The notes under the pieces are model-generated. The model had not been told where the DNA came from and did no database searches. It worked only from the letters and a program-made list of their open reading frames with translations. From Stutzerimonas nitrititolerans (lineage in GTDB: Bacteria; Pseudomonadota; Gammaproteobacteria; Pseudomonadales; Pseudomonadaceae), in the NCBI RefSeq assembly GCF_003696285.1, contig NZ_RFFL01000001.1, positions 62,001-126,000 of the forward strand: a stretch of DNA of 64,000 nt, read 5' to 3'. The translations under genes and the position numbers were made by a program. Positions 9,458-17,998 of the stretch are shown piece after piece. Each line of letters begins with the position of its first letter. Position 1 is the stretch's first letter.

Positions 9458-9802
9458 TCAGTTGTTACGGCCACCGCCGTGGCTGTTCTGGCCACCTTTC
9501 TGGCCTGCTTCGGACGCCTTCTGGCGATCGTTGGCGAAGTTGCCGCCGCTGTTCTGGCCGCCTTTCTGCCCGGCTTCGGAGGCACGCTGAGGGTCGTTGG
9601 CGAAGTTGCCACCGCTGTTCTGTCCGCCTTTCTGTCCGGCTTCCGAGGCGCGCTGAGGATCGTTGGCGAAATTGCCGCCACTGTTCTGCCCGCCCTTGCT
9701 ACCCATATCCTGGTAATGCTCCTTGTCGTGAGTCGCCGAGGTCGCTTCGCCGCCTTTACGCCCTGCTTCGTTTACGCTCATGCCGTCTCTTTCGTTAGCC
9801 AT
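9458..9802 (-). CDS. KGG-repeat general stress protein
   Basis: 114 residues, very hydrophilic and low in complexity, made of Gly, Asn, Gln, Ser and charged residues. It contains an N-terminal RKGGEAT and then three near-identical 22-residue repeats of KGGQNSGGNFANDPQRASEA type plus a partial fourth. This is the KGG motif of Con-10/GsiB-like desiccation and stress proteins, which are predicted to be disordered and hydrophilin-like in the cytoplasm. GGAGG stands upstream of the ATG at 9802. The gene is monocistronic, convergent with the DadA-like gene. Exact biochemical function is not established for the family. Confidence 0.9.
   Translation of the reverse strand: MANERDGMSVNEAGRKGGEATSATHDKEHYQDMGSKGGQNSGGNFANDPQRASEAGQKGGQNSGGNFANDPQRASEAGQKGGQNSGGNFANDRQKASEAGQKGGQNSHGGGRNN
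9500..9697 (-). repeat. three in-frame 66-bp tandem repeats inside the KGG gene
   Basis: Residues 36-101 of the KGG protein are encoded by three consecutive 66-bp units, followed by the first six codons of a fourth. The first two units encode identical peptides (NDPQRASE) and the third differs at two residues (NDRQKASE). Copy number may vary between strains by slippage or recombination. Confidence 0.9.
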
Positions 9803-10009
9803 GGGAAACCTCCTGCACGGTTGTGAAATCGCGTGATTGAACTGGGCGTCTGGCGCTGTGGCATTCCGTCCGCCTCACTGTTGTGAAAGGGATCGGGGTG
9901 GGGAGTTCAACACTTGCGCGACTGCCTGATGAGTGGCGTAAGTAACTGACGCAACGGCATTTTTTCGTTTCCTCGAGGCAAGCGGGCGCCGGCTGCGACG
10001 AAGGCTTGA

Positions 10010-11143
10010 TCACAGTTGCGAGGCGCGCACCATGCAGCGCTGATGACGCTCGTCGACACGCTTGGCGAACCATGCGGTGGTGAGGTTGCGCGTGATCTTC
10101 GGGCTCTGCAGGGTGATGCCCGGCAAGGCCTCGCGTGGCAAGGGTTGGCCATCGATGTGCTGCGCCAGGTCGAATACCCGCTCGTAGAGCCGCGTCTCCT
10201 CGAATTCGAAGCGATCGCCCTGTTCCAGTGCTTCGCGGATCGCGGCGTCGCTCATGCGCAAGCGTTTACCCAGCGAACGGGCCGCCAGCTCCGTGGCGCC
10301 GGCCTTGCGGCTGCCATGGATGATCAGGTCACCGTCGAGCGCCAGGTCGATGCCCGATGCCAGGCTGAGCGCTTTCTGGAAGGCCGCGTTGCGGCTGGCG
10401 TACCAACCGGCGTTGAAGTCGGCGAAACGATACAGCGGACGGCTGTAGTTCGCCGGATAGTCCAGCAGATGGGCGATGCCGAAATACATGCCGCCACGGC
10501 GGCTGAAGACCTCGTCGCGAATGCTGCCTTCGTAGGCATAGGGGTAATCGCTCGCACGCGCCTCGGCGAAGGCGATGCTGACCTGCATCGGCCCGCCGGT
10601 TCGCACCGGATTGAGCATGCCGAACAACTGCCGGCCCAGGGGCACCAGGCCGAGGAAGTCGTCGAAGATCTCACTCAACTCCTTCTCGGTACGCACCCTG
10701 GCCAGCCGTTGCTCGTAGGTCTTGCCGTCGGGCGACTCGAGGCGCAGCGCGGCGTTCACCAGAAAACGCGGAACATGCAGGCGATCTGCGCGCCGCTGGA
10801 TTTCCTGCCGGGCGATCTTCGCCAGGCCGGGCACCGGCGGCGCGGCCTGGAAGGTCGATTCCTGCACCGTCACGGCCAGCACGGCACAGAGGTTTTCGTC
10901 GCTGGGCGGAATCGCCAGGGTGCTGAACGCCGTCTGGATATCCGCCGCCCAGCCATTGCGATCCGGAATGTCGGCCGGCATCAGCCGGGCGATCTTCGCG
11001 CGTACTTCGTTCGGGTGCGGCGGCGGGGCCACGGGCTGCCTGGCACAACCGGCAAATGCCAGCAGCGTGACCAGCAGAATGCCCGACGGAAGGCGCCACC
11101 AGCCTGTGGAGAGATGTTGAAGGAGATTGTTCATGCGGTTCAT
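10010..11143 (-). CDS. DUF1615 domain lipoprotein
   Basis: 377 residues. An N-terminal signal (LPSGILLVTLLAFAGC) ends in a lipobox FAGC with Cys at about residue 33, so the protein should be lipidated and placed in the envelope. The body matches DUF1615: it contains NGWAADIQTAF, ENLCAVLAVTVQESTFQ and YFGIAHLLDYPANYSRPLYRF in separate places. VTVQESTFQ resembles the catalytic-Glu region of lysozyme-like folds, but I would not assign an activity. An alternative start three codons in (11134) is possible and would keep the signal peptide. It is divergent from the malonate operon. Confidence 0.85.
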   Translation of the reverse strand: MNRMNNLLQHLSTGWWRLPSGILLVTLLAFAGCARQPVAPPPHPNEVRAKIARLMPADIPDRNGWAADIQTAFSTLAIPPSDENLCAVLAVTVQESTFQAAPPVPGLAKIARQEIQRRADRLHVPRFLVNAALRLESPDGKTYEQRLARVRTEKELSEIFDDFLGLVPLGRQLFGMLNPVRTGGPMQVSIAFAEARASDYPYAYEGSIRDEVFSRRGGMYFGIAHLLDYPANYSRPLYRFADFNAGWYASRNAAFQKALSLASGIDLALDGDLIIHGSRKAGATELAARSLGKRLRMSDAAIREALEQGDRFEFEETRLYERVFDLAQHIDGQPLPREALPGITLQSPKITRNLTTAWFAKRVDERHQRCMVRASQL

Positions 11144-11251
11144 CGGCTTGTTCTGGTCAGGGTTCGACCATGATTTCGCTCAGGCGGCTGCGCAACGCCG
11201 CGGAACGACGCAATCAGGTCGGCGTCGGCTTGGGGCGGACGATCACGCTTT

Positions 11252-11274
11252 ATCATTACGATTTGGGTAACGTT
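11252..11274 (+). promoter_or_regulatory. LysR-type operator upstream of mdcA
   Basis: An imperfect palindrome, half-sites ATCATTACG and GTAACGTT separated by 6 bp. The same element (ATCGTTACG ... TTAACGAT) occurs upstream of dctP at 26608-26630; 15 of 23 positions agree, including the outer half-sites. It ends 16 bp before the predicted -35 box, centring it near -63, the classical position for LysR activator binding. Confidence 0.7.
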
Positions 11275-11290
11275 CGCCCCTCCAGCTTGA

Positions 11291-11319
11291 TTGATGACCC
11301 AGGGGGCACTGCCTACTGT
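11291..11319 (+). promoter_or_regulatory. predicted sigma-70 promoter of the mdc operon
   Basis: TTGATG (11291-11296), a 17-bp spacer and TACTGT (11314-11319). Transcription would start near 11326, giving a leader of under 30 nt before the mdcA ATG. Confidence 0.55.
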
Positions 11320-11352
11320 GAGCTCCACATCGCGGAAACCTGTGGAGTCGTC

Positions 11353-13014
11353 ATGACAACAACAATGTCCCCACCGCCGCAGTGGTCGCGTCGTCGTGCC
11401 GAAAAGGCCCGGCGTCTCGATCAGGCGCGTCGCCTCGCCGATGGCGTGGTGCTGCCCAGCGAGCGGATCGTCGAGGCCCTGGAAATGCTGATCGCACCCG
11501 GCGATCGCGTGGTACTCGAAGGCAACAACCAGAAACAGGCGGATTTCCTCTCCCGCTCGCTGGCCCAGGTCGATCCCGGCAAGCTGCACGACCTGCACAT
11601 GATCATGCCCAGCGTCAGCCGCGCCGAGCATCTGGACCTGTTCGAGCGGCAGATCGCGCGCAAGCTCGACTTCTCCTTCGCCGGTCCGCAGAGCCTGCGC
11701 ATCAGCCAGTTGCTGGAAGACGGCCTGCTGGAAGTCGGCGCCATCCATACCTACATCGAGCTCTATTCGCGCCTGCTGGTGGACCTGATCCCCAATGTCG
11801 CGCTGGTGGCCGGCTTCACCGCCGATCGCGAGGGCAACATCTACACCGGCCCGAGCACCGAGGACACCCCGGCGCTGGTCGAACCCACGGCCTTCTCCGA
11901 CGGCATCGTCATCGTCCAGGTCAACCAGATCGTCGACGACCCGCGCGACCTGCCGCGCGTGGACATCCCGGCCAGCTGGGTCGACTTCGTGGTGCAGGCC
12001 GACAAGCCGTTCTACATCGAGCCACTGTTCACCCGCGACCCGCGCCACATCAAGCCGGTGCACGTGCTGATGGCGATGATGGCGATCCGCGGCATCTACG
12101 AAAAACACAAGGTGCAGTCGCTCAACCATGGCATCGGCTTCAACACCGCCGCCATCGAGCTGATCCTGCCGACCTACGGCGAATCCCTGGGTCTGAAGGG
12201 CAAGATCTGCCGCAACTGGACGCTCAACCCGCACCCGACGCTGATCCCGGCGATCGAGACCGGCTGGGTCGAGAGCGTGCACTGCTTCGGCACCGAGCTG
12301 GGCATGGAGAACTACATCGCCCAGCGTCCGGACGTGTTCTTCACCGGCCGCGATGGCTCGATGCGTTCCAACCGCATGATGTGCCAGCTGGCCGGCCAGT
12401 ACGCGGTGGACCTGTTCATCGGCGCGACCCTGCAAGTGGATGGCGACGGGCATTCTTCGACTGTGACGCGGGGCCGACTGGCCGGTTTCGGCGGCGCGCC
12501 GAACATGGGTCACGATCCGCGCGGTCGCCGCCATGCCACCCCGGCCTGGCTCGACATGACCGAGCCTGTGACCATGCTCGAGCGCGGCAAGAAGCTCGTT
12601 GTGCAGATGGTCGAGACCTTCCAGGAAGGCGGCAAGCCCACCTTCGTCGAGCAGCTCGATGCGGTCCAGGTGGCGAAGAAGAGCGGCATGCCGCTGGCGC
12701 CGATCATGATCTACGGCGACGACGTCACCCACCTGCTCACCGAGGAAGGCATCGCCTACCTGTACAAGGCGCGCTCGCTGGAAGAGCGCCAGGCGATGAT
12801 CGCGGCGGTGGCCGGCGTCACCAGCATCGGCCTGCGCCATGATCCCAAGGACACCGAGCGCATGCGCCGCGAAGGATTGATCGCGCTGCCGGAAGATCTC
12901 GGCATCCGCCGCAACGACGCCAGCCGCGAGCTGCTCGCTGCCAAGAGCATCGCCGAGCTGGTGGAATGGTCCGGCGGCCTCTACAACCCGCCCGCCAAGT
13001 TCAGGAGCTGGTGA
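11353..13014 (+). CDS. mdcA: malonate decarboxylase alpha subunit (acetyl-S-ACP:malonate ACP transferase)
   Basis: 553 residues, the family length. The ATG at 11353 follows GTGGAG; a second ATG four codons later is possible. The protein belongs to the CoA-transferase-like alpha subunits (MdcA) and shows [15 protein letters not shown] and [20 protein letters not shown]. It exchanges acetyl for malonyl on the acyl carrier protein MdcC, the first step of the biotin-independent malonate decarboxylase cycle in the cytoplasm. It is the first gene of a tightly packed operon, mdcABCDEGH, and overlaps mdcB by one base (TGATG). A LysR-type operator lies upstream and an AACAACAA motif lies in codons 2-5, suggesting regulation by a LysR activator and by Crc/Hfq. 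Confidence 0.97.
   Translation: MTTTMSPPPQWSRRRAEKARRLDQARRLADGVVLPSERIVEALEMLIAPGDRVVLEGNNQKQADFLSRSLAQVDPGKLHDLHMIMPSVSRAEHLDLFERQIARKLDFSFAGPQSLRISQLLEDGLLEVGAIHTYIELYSRLLVDLIPNVALVAGFTADREGNIYTGPSTEDTPALVEPTAFSDGIVIVQVNQIVDDPRDLPRVDIPASWVDFVVQADKPFYIEPLFTRDPRHIKPVHVLMAMMAIRGIYEKHKVQSLNHGIGFNTAAIELILPTYGESLGLKGKICRNWTLNPHPTLIPAIETGWVESVHCFGTELGMENYIAQRPDVFFTGRDGSMRSNRMMCQLAGQYAVDLFIGATLQVDGDGHSSTVTRGRLAGFGGAPNMGHDPRGRRHATPAWLDMTEPVTMLERGKKLVVQMVETFQEGGKPTFVEQLDAVQVAKKSGMPLAPIMIYGDDVTHLLTEEGIAYLYKARSLEERQAMIAAVAGVTSIGLRHDPKDTERMRREGLIALPEDLGIRRNDASRELLAAKSIAELVEWSGGLYNPPAKFRSW
11358..11365 (+). promoter_or_regulatory. AANAANAA catabolite-activity motif at the mdcA start
   Basis: AACAACAA, immediately after the mdcA ATG, matches the Hfq/Crc target consensus known from Pseudomonas. 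Equivalent motifs occur at madL and cstA and in the dctP leader. Confidence 0.55.
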
Positions 13015-13883
13015 TGAGCGCGCTCATTGCAACACGGCCGTCGCCGGCCGAGCGTCTGGCGGACCTGGCGGTGCAGGCACTGATCGACGAGGCCGACCTG
13101 TCGCCCAAGCCGGGGCTGGTGGACCGGCGCGGCAGCGGTGCGCACAGTGATCTGCACCTGGGCCTGATGCACGCATCGGCGCAATCGCTGTGGCCGGCGT
13201 TCGCCGCCATGGCTGACGCGGCGCGCGCCGAAGGCGAGGTCAGCCAGGCGTTGCGCGAGACGCTCGGCCGGCTGGGCCGCGACGGCGAAGCGGAGATGCT
13301 GCGCGTCACCGCCGGGGTCAATACCCATCGCGGCGCGATCTGGGCGCTGGGCTTGCTCAGTGCCTCCGCGACGCTGGAACCGGGTGCCGCGGCCGACGAG
13401 ATCGCCATGACCGCCGCTGCCCTGGCCCGGCTGGAAGACCCCGCCGCGCCACGCAACCCGGACAGCCATGGCGCACGGGTCTGTCGCCGCTACGGTGTGC
13501 TCGGCGCCCGCGAACAGGCGCAGCACGGCTTTCCCGCCGTCATCGAGCACGGTCTGCCGCAGCTCAACGCCAGCCGTCGCGCCGGCGCTGGCGAGCAGAA
13601 CGCCAGGCTCGACGCGCTGCTGGCGATCATGAGCCAGCTGACCGACACCTGCGTGCTGCATCGCGCCGGGCTGGAAGGCCTGGAGCGCATGCAGCAGGGC
13701 GCCCGCACCGTACTCGCCGCCGGTGGCGCCGCCAGCCTCGCCGGGCGTCGCCAGTTGCGCGCGCTGGACCACGCCATGCTGGCGCTCAATGCCTCGCCGG
13801 GCGGTGCCGCCGACCTGCTGGCCGCCACTCTTTTCCTCGACCGTCTGGCGCCTGCCGCGCCGGCGCCGATTGGGAGCAATTGA
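13014..13883 (+). CDS. mdcB: triphosphoribosyl-dephospho-CoA synthase
   Basis: 289 residues. It makes 2'-(5''-triphosphoribosyl)-3'-dephospho-CoA from ATP and dephospho-CoA, the precursor of the prosthetic group carried by MdcC. The family signature [19 protein letters not shown] is near residues 28-46, and a second conserved region, [13 protein letters not shown], follows. The ATG at 13014 shares its A with the mdcA stop codon and is preceded by AGGAG, so the two genes are translationally coupled. Confidence 0.96.
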   Translation: MSALIATRPSPAERLADLAVQALIDEADLSPKPGLVDRRGSGAHSDLHLGLMHASAQSLWPAFAAMADAARAEGEVSQALRETLGRLGRDGEAEMLRVTAGVNTHRGAIWALGLLSASATLEPGAAADEIAMTAAALARLEDPAAPRNPDSHGARVCRRYGVLGAREQAQHGFPAVIEHGLPQLNASRRAGAGEQNARLDALLAIMSQLTDTCVLHRAGLEGLERMQQGARTVLAAGGAASLAGRRQLRALDHAMLALNASPGGAADLLAATLFLDRLAPAAPAPIGSN

Positions 13884-13885
13884 TC

Positions 13886-14185
13886 ATGGAAACCCTGTCT
13901 TTCGAATTCGCCGCCGGGCAACCCGCTCGCGGCAAGGCCCTGGTCGGCGTGGTCGGCTCGGGCGATCTGGAAGTGCTGCTCGAACCCGGCCAGGCCGGCA
14001 AGCTGGCGATCCAGGTGGTCACCTCGGTCAACGGCGCCGAGCAACGCTGGCAGCAACTGTTCGAGCGGATGTTCCGCGAGCAGACGCTACCGGCGCTGAA
14101 CATCGACATCCACGACTTCGGCGCCACACCCGGCGTGGTGCGCCTGCGCCTGGAACAGGGACTGGAGGAGGTCGGCCATGACTGA
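13886..14185 (+). CDS. mdcC: malonate decarboxylase acyl carrier protein (delta subunit)
   Basis: 99 residues, METLSFEFAAGQPARGKAL... I choose the ATG at 13886, 9 bases after GGGAG. A TTG two codons upstream is the only alternative. MdcC carries the CoA-like prosthetic group through a serine; the VGVVGSGDLEVLLEP region near residues 22-36 contains the conserved Gly-Ser-Gly typical of the modified serine. It receives malonyl from MdcA and presents it to the MdcDE decarboxylase. The 3' end overlaps mdcD by 8 bp. Confidence 0.95.
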   Translation: METLSFEFAAGQPARGKALVGVVGSGDLEVLLEPGQAGKLAIQVVTSVNGAEQRWQQLFERMFREQTLPALNIDIHDFGATPGVVRLRLEQGLEEVGHD

Positions 14186-15044
14186 TGCTTCCGCAAACAA
14201 CGTGACCCGTCTGCTGCAATCGCGCAGCTTCGTCGAACTCGGCGCCCGCGAGCGCGCCCGCGCACTGCTGGATGCAGGCAGCTTCCGCGAACTGCTCGAT
14301 CCGTTCGACCGCGTCACCTCGCCCTGGCTGCCGAAGCAGGGCATCGTCACCCAGGCCGACGACGGCGTGGTGGTGGCCAAGGGCACCATTGACGGCCAGC
14401 CGGCGGTGATCGCCGCCATCGAAGGCGCCTTCCAGGGCGGCAGCATGGGCGAGGTCGGCGGCGCGAAGATCGCAGGCAGCCTGGAGCTGGCCGCCGAGGA
14501 CAACCGCAACGGCATTCCCACCCGCGCCGTGCTGCTGCTGGAAACCGGCGGCGTGCGCCTGCAGGAAGCCAACCTGGGCCTGGCCGCCATCGCCGAGATC
14601 CAGGCGGCCATCGTCGAGCTGCGCGAGCACCAGCCGGTGATCGGCGTGGTGGCGGGTTCGGTCGGCTGCTTCGGCGGCATGGGCATCGCTGCCGGGCTGT
14701 GCAGCTACCTGGTGGCGACCCGCGAGGCGCGCATCGGGCTCAACGGCCCGCAGGTGATCGAGCAGGAAGCCGGCATCGAGGAATACGACTCGCGCGACCG
14801 TCCGTTCATCTGGAGCCTGACCGGCGGCGAGCAGCGCCATGCCAGCGGCCTGGTGGACAGCTACGTCGCAGACGACAGCGATGCTATCCGTGCCGAACTG
14901 CACAAGCTGTTCGCCCAGGGCAAGCCGGCGCAGCCGCGCAGTCGGCGGCATGCCTGGTTCCTGCAACGCCTGACCGACGCCGATACCCGTGAGCAGCTCG
15001 ATGCCGCGGGGGTGCGCGCCCTCTACCAAGGAGATGCCCAATGA
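14178..15044 (+). CDS. mdcD: malonate decarboxylase beta subunit
   Basis: 288 residues with a crotonase/carboxyltransferase fold. Characteristic stretches are GGSMGEVGGAKIAG, LLLETGGVRLQEANLG and VAGSVGCFGGMGIAAGL, which form the oxyanion hole for malonyl-S-ACP decarboxylation. Together with MdcE it releases CO2 and regenerates acetyl-S-ACP. GGAGGAG precedes the ATG, which lies inside the end of mdcC; the stop overlaps the mdcE start (ATGA). Confidence 0.96.
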   Translation: MTDASANNVTRLLQSRSFVELGARERARALLDAGSFRELLDPFDRVTSPWLPKQGIVTQADDGVVVAKGTIDGQPAVIAAIEGAFQGGSMGEVGGAKIAGSLELAAEDNRNGIPTRAVLLLETGGVRLQEANLGLAAIAEIQAAIVELREHQPVIGVVAGSVGCFGGMGIAAGLCSYLVATREARIGLNGPQVIEQEAGIEEYDSRDRPFIWSLTGGEQRHASGLVDSYVADDSDAIRAELHKLFAQGKPAQPRSRRHAWFLQRLTDADTREQLDAAGVRALYQGDAQ

Positions 15045-15826
15045 GCCGTGGACTGAACTGGTTGCAAGCCCTGGCCGGTGGCCAGGCCCTGGCCGGCTAT
15101 CCGGCCTCGGTGAAGGTCGTCGATGGTGAACTCGAAGGCCGTGCCGCGCGCTATATCGCCGTGGTGCCCGATGCCCAGAGCCCCTTCCCGCGCGCGCGCA
15201 ACGGCGAGGTCGGCCTGCTCGAAGGCTGGGCCCTGGGCCAGGCCGTGGACGAGGTGATCGAGGCCGATCGCGACAAGGCCGACAAGCGCGTGCTGGTCGC
15301 CGTGGTCGACGTACCGAGCCAGGCCTACGGCCGCCGCGAGGAGGCCCTGGGCATCCACCAGGCGCTGGCCGGTGCGGTGGACGGCTATGCCCGTGCGCGG
15401 CTGGCCGGGCATCCGGTGGTGGCGCTGCTGGTGGGCAAGGCCATGTCCGGCGCCTTCCTCGCCCACGGCTACCAGGCCCAGCGGATCATCGCCCTGCGCG
15501 ATCCGGGGGTGATGGTGCACGCCATGGGCAAGGCCGCCGCCGCGCGCATCACCCTGCGCAGCGTCGAGGAACTGGAGGCGCTGGCCGAATCGGTGCCGCC
15601 GATGGCCTACGACATCGACAACTACGCGACCCTCGGCCTGCTCTGGGAAACCCTCTCGGTGGACAACATCGAGCAGCCGGCCGCCGCCGACCTGGCGCGG
15701 GTGCGCGATTGCCTGCGCATGGCCGTCGAGGACATCGGCACCAGCTCCGACCTGAGCGGTCGCCTTGGCGCGGCCAATCGCGAGGCCTCGTCGCGGGTCC
15801 GGGAAAAACTGCGCGCGCAGTGGTGA
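15041..15826 (+). CDS. mdcE: malonate decarboxylase gamma subunit
   Basis: 261 residues, the partner of MdcD in the decarboxylase heterodimer. It includes the carboxyltransferase-type VALLVGKAMSGAFLAHG and MVHAMGKAAAARIT segments. AAGGAG lies 7 bases before the ATG, which overlaps the mdcD stop codon. A gap of about 100 bp with a REP-like GC-rich hairpin follows, the first real break within the operon, so the genes beyond may be expressed at a lower level. Confidence 0.95.
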   Translation: MSRGLNWLQALAGGQALAGYPASVKVVDGELEGRAARYIAVVPDAQSPFPRARNGEVGLLEGWALGQAVDEVIEADRDKADKRVLVAVVDVPSQAYGRREEALGIHQALAGAVDGYARARLAGHPVVALLVGKAMSGAFLAHGYQAQRIIALRDPGVMVHAMGKAAAARITLRSVEELEALAESVPPMAYDIDNYATLGLLWETLSVDNIEQPAAADLARVRDCLRMAVEDIGTSSDLSGRLGAANREASSRVREKLRAQW

Positions 15827-15833
15827 GCTTTTC

Positions 15834-15857
15834 CCCCTCGCCCGCTGGGGAGAGGGG
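15834..15857 (+). repeat. REP-like hairpin between mdcE and mdcG
   Basis: CCCCTC-G-CCC / GGG-A-GAGGGG around a GCTG loop. The same C-rich/G-rich core recurs at 54241-54263 (CCCTCTCCC / GGGGAGAGGG), suggesting a dispersed intergenic repeat. It may stabilise upstream mRNA or attenuate readthrough. Confidence 0.6.
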
Positions 15858-15931
15858 TCGGGGGTGAGAAGCTAGCGCCCCCGCTGCCACCAAACCCACC
15901 CTCCCCAACGACAACCATGAGGAGGCTGCAG

Positions 15932-16552
15932 ATGATCGACAGATTACGTCCCCACGACCTGCTCTGGGGCCTGACACCGGCACAGCTGCCCGCCGACGCG
16001 CCGGCCTGGGTGCGGCAGGTGCTCGCCGCTGGCCAGCCGGTGGTGGTCCGCCGTGCGCTGGTAGCCAGCGGGCAGGTTGCGGTGGGCGTGCGCGGTGCCA
16101 GCCGCGATCAGCGCTTCGCCACCACGTTGGAGGTGAGCAGGGTGTTGCGTCGAGTGGGCCCGGAGCAACTGGTTGAGCGATTGCCGGCCGGGGTGTTGCC
16201 TGCCTTCAAGGCGCTGGCCTTGCTCAAGCCGTTTCTCGACGAGCTGGGTCTCGTCTGGGGCGTCACCGGATCGGTCGGCTACCAACTGGCCAGCGGCGTC
16301 GAGGCGGCGCATGTCGAAAGCGATCTCGATCTGCTGCTGCGGACCCCGCAACCCTTGTCCCGCCAACTGGCAGGCGAACTGCAACGGCTGCTGGACGAGG
16401 CGCCCTGTGCCGTCGACCTGCAACTGGAGACGCCCTCGGGTGGCGTCGCCCTGCGCGAGTGGGCCGGCGACTCGGCGCGCGTCCTGCTCAAGTGCGCCAC
16501 GGGCGCGCGGCTGATCGAGGACCCCTGGGCGGCCAGGGAGCTGGCGGCATGA
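15932..16552 (+). CDS. mdcG: malonate decarboxylase holo-ACP synthase (phosphoribosyl-dephospho-CoA transferase)
   Basis: 206 residues. MdcG attaches the phosphoribosyl-dephospho-CoA group, made from the MdcB product, to MdcC. The start is decided by AGGAGG at 15920-15925, six bases before the ATG at 15932; the upstream in-frame ATG at 15917 would begin before this site. Nucleotidyltransferase features are visible in WGVTGSVGYQLASG and HVESDLDLLLRTP, the latter supplying metal-binding aspartates (DLDLL). The last bases overlap the mdcH start (ATGA). Confidence 0.93.
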   Translation: MIDRLRPHDLLWGLTPAQLPADAPAWVRQVLAAGQPVVVRRALVASGQVAVGVRGASRDQRFATTLEVSRVLRRVGPEQLVERLPAGVLPAFKALALLKPFLDELGLVWGVTGSVGYQLASGVEAAHVESDLDLLLRTPQPLSRQLAGELQRLLDEAPCAVDLQLETPSGGVALREWAGDSARVLLKCATGARLIEDPWAARELAA

Positions 16553-17484
16553 GCAGCCTGTTCGCCTTCCCCGGCCAGGGTGCGCAGAAGCCCGGCATGC
16601 TGCATCGGCTGCCGGACGAACCGCAGATCGCCGCCGCACTGGCCGAGGCCAGCGAGGTGCTCGGCGAGGATGCGCTGGCGCTGGATTCGGCCGAGGCGCT
16701 GCAGTCCACCCGGGCCGTGCAACTCTGCCTGCTGATCGCCGGCGTGGCCGGGGCCCGGCTGCTGATGCGTGACGGCTTGCGCCCCGACTATGTTGCCGGC
16801 CTGTCCATCGGCGCCTATGCCGCGGCGGTCGCCGCCGGGGCGCTGAACTATGCCGATGCCTTGCGCCTGGTGGCGCTGCGCGGCGAGCTGATGCAGAACG
16901 CCTATCCCGAAGGCTTCGGCATGACCGCCGTCCTCGGCCTCGATATCGGCCAGGTCGAAAGTTTGCTGGCGCAGGTCAGCGGCCCGGATAGCCCTGTGCA
17001 CCTGGCCAACATCAACGCCGACAACCAGCTCGTCGTGGCCGGCAGCGATGCCGCCATGGCGGCGGTGGCACAACGGGCCAAGGCGCTGGGGGCCTCCTGT
17101 GCAAGGCGCCTGGCGGTCAGCGTGCCGTCCCACAGTGCGCTGTTGGACGCGCCTGCCGCGCAGCTGGCCGAGGCGTTCGCGACGGTCAGCCTGCGCGCGC
17201 CGCGCCTGCGCTATCTGAGCGGCACCACGGCACGGCCCATCGCCGATCCCGAGCGCCTGCGCGACGACCTGGCCTTCAACATGTGCCGCGTCGTCGACTG
17301 GCACGGCACCCTGCGCACCGCCTACGAGCGCGGTGTGCGGCTGCACGTCGAACTGCCGCCAGGCTCGGTACTGACCGGGCTGGCACGACGGGTTTTCGAA
17401 CAAGGTACGCTGGTCGCCTTCGATGGCGCCCGGCTCGATACGCTGGATGCCTTGCTGCGTCGGGAGGTAGGTCGAGCCGAGTAG
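16549..17484 (+). CDS. mdcH: malonate decarboxylase epsilon subunit (malonyl-CoA:ACP transacylase)
   Basis: 311 residues. It is FabD-like: the N-terminus FAFPGQGAQKPGM is the acyltransferase signature, and the nucleophile serine lies in AGLSIGAYA (about residue 84; GHSxG in FabD is GLSIG here). It loads malonyl from malonyl-CoA onto MdcC to prime the cycle. The ATG at 16549 overlaps the mdcG stop. It is the last enzyme gene before the transporter pair; a 7-bp-stem hairpin and a gap of about 115 bp follow. Confidence 0.94.
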   Translation: MSSLFAFPGQGAQKPGMLHRLPDEPQIAAALAEASEVLGEDALALDSAEALQSTRAVQLCLLIAGVAGARLLMRDGLRPDYVAGLSIGAYAAAVAAGALNYADALRLVALRGELMQNAYPEGFGMTAVLGLDIGQVESLLAQVSGPDSPVHLANINADNQLVVAGSDAAMAAVAQRAKALGASCARRLAVSVPSHSALLDAPAAQLAEAFATVSLRAPRLRYLSGTTARPIADPERLRDDLAFNMCRVVDWHGTLRTAYERGVRLHVELPPGSVLTGLARRVFEQGTLVAFDGARLDTLDALLRREVGRAE

Positions 17485-17492
17485 AGCTGTAA

Positions 17493-17513
17493 GGATGGCC
17501 GTTGGCGCCATCC
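17493..17513 (+). terminator. hairpin between mdcH and madL
   Basis: GGATGGC / GCCATCC with a 7-nt loop. It has no T-tract, so it is more likely a partial attenuator or an mRNA boundary than a full terminator. Confidence 0.4.
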
Positions 17514-17592
17514 ACCTGAACGATGAATAACTACAACTCACTTCGTAATACGCGCCGGCCGGCTTGCAGGCACGAGCGCAACCCAAGAGGAC

Positions 17593-17600
17593 AATAACAA
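17593..17600 (+). promoter_or_regulatory. AANAANAA catabolite-activity motif at the madL start
   Basis: AATAACAA lies between the Shine-Dalgarno (AAGAGGA at 17585-17591) and the ATG at 17600, an ideal place for Hfq/Crc to block translation. Confidence 0.55.
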
Positions 17601-17995
17601 TGATTATCTTCGGTGTGGCCTTCCTGGCCTTGTGCACCCTGACGGGCATTTTCATCGGCGAACTGCTGGGCAAGGCCATCGGCGTACCGGCCAACGTCGG
17701 CGGCGTCGGCATCGCCATGGTGCTGCTCATTCTCATAGGCAGCTACCTGAAGAATCGCGGCCTGTTCAGCATGGAGTCGGAGCAGGGCGTCAGGTTCTGG
17801 AGTGCCGTCTACATCCCCATCGTCGTTGCCATGGCTGCCCAGCAGAACGTCTACGGCGCGCTGAGCGGTGGCCCGATGGCCATCCTTGCCGGCGTCGCGG
17901 CCGTCGTCATCGCCTTCGCACTGGTTCCGGTGCTGAGTGGGATCGGCCAAAAAAAGTCTGATGCCTCCACCGCCACGCTGATCACCGAGGGCTGA
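17600..17995 (+). CDS. madL: malonate transporter subunit MadL
   Basis: 131 residues with about four membrane segments, starting MIIFGVAFLALCTLTGIF. The ATG at 17600 is preceded by AAGAGGA. MadL and MadM together form the Na+-dependent malonate carrier (known from Malonomonas and Pseudomonas). The gene follows the mdc enzyme genes and lies three bases from madM. Pseudomonas operons call it mdcL. Confidence 0.94.
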   Translation: MIIFGVAFLALCTLTGIFIGELLGKAIGVPANVGGVGIAMVLLILIGSYLKNRGLFSMESEQGVRFWSAVYIPIVVAMAAQQNVYGALSGGPMAILAGVAAVVIAFALVPVLSGIGQKKSDASTATLITEG

Positions 17996-17998
17996 CCT

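Noticed and set aside
9500-9697. Regular repeats that could suggest a CRISPR array
   Set aside because: The 66-bp units are contiguous, in frame, without variable spacers, and encode the KGG peptide repeats.
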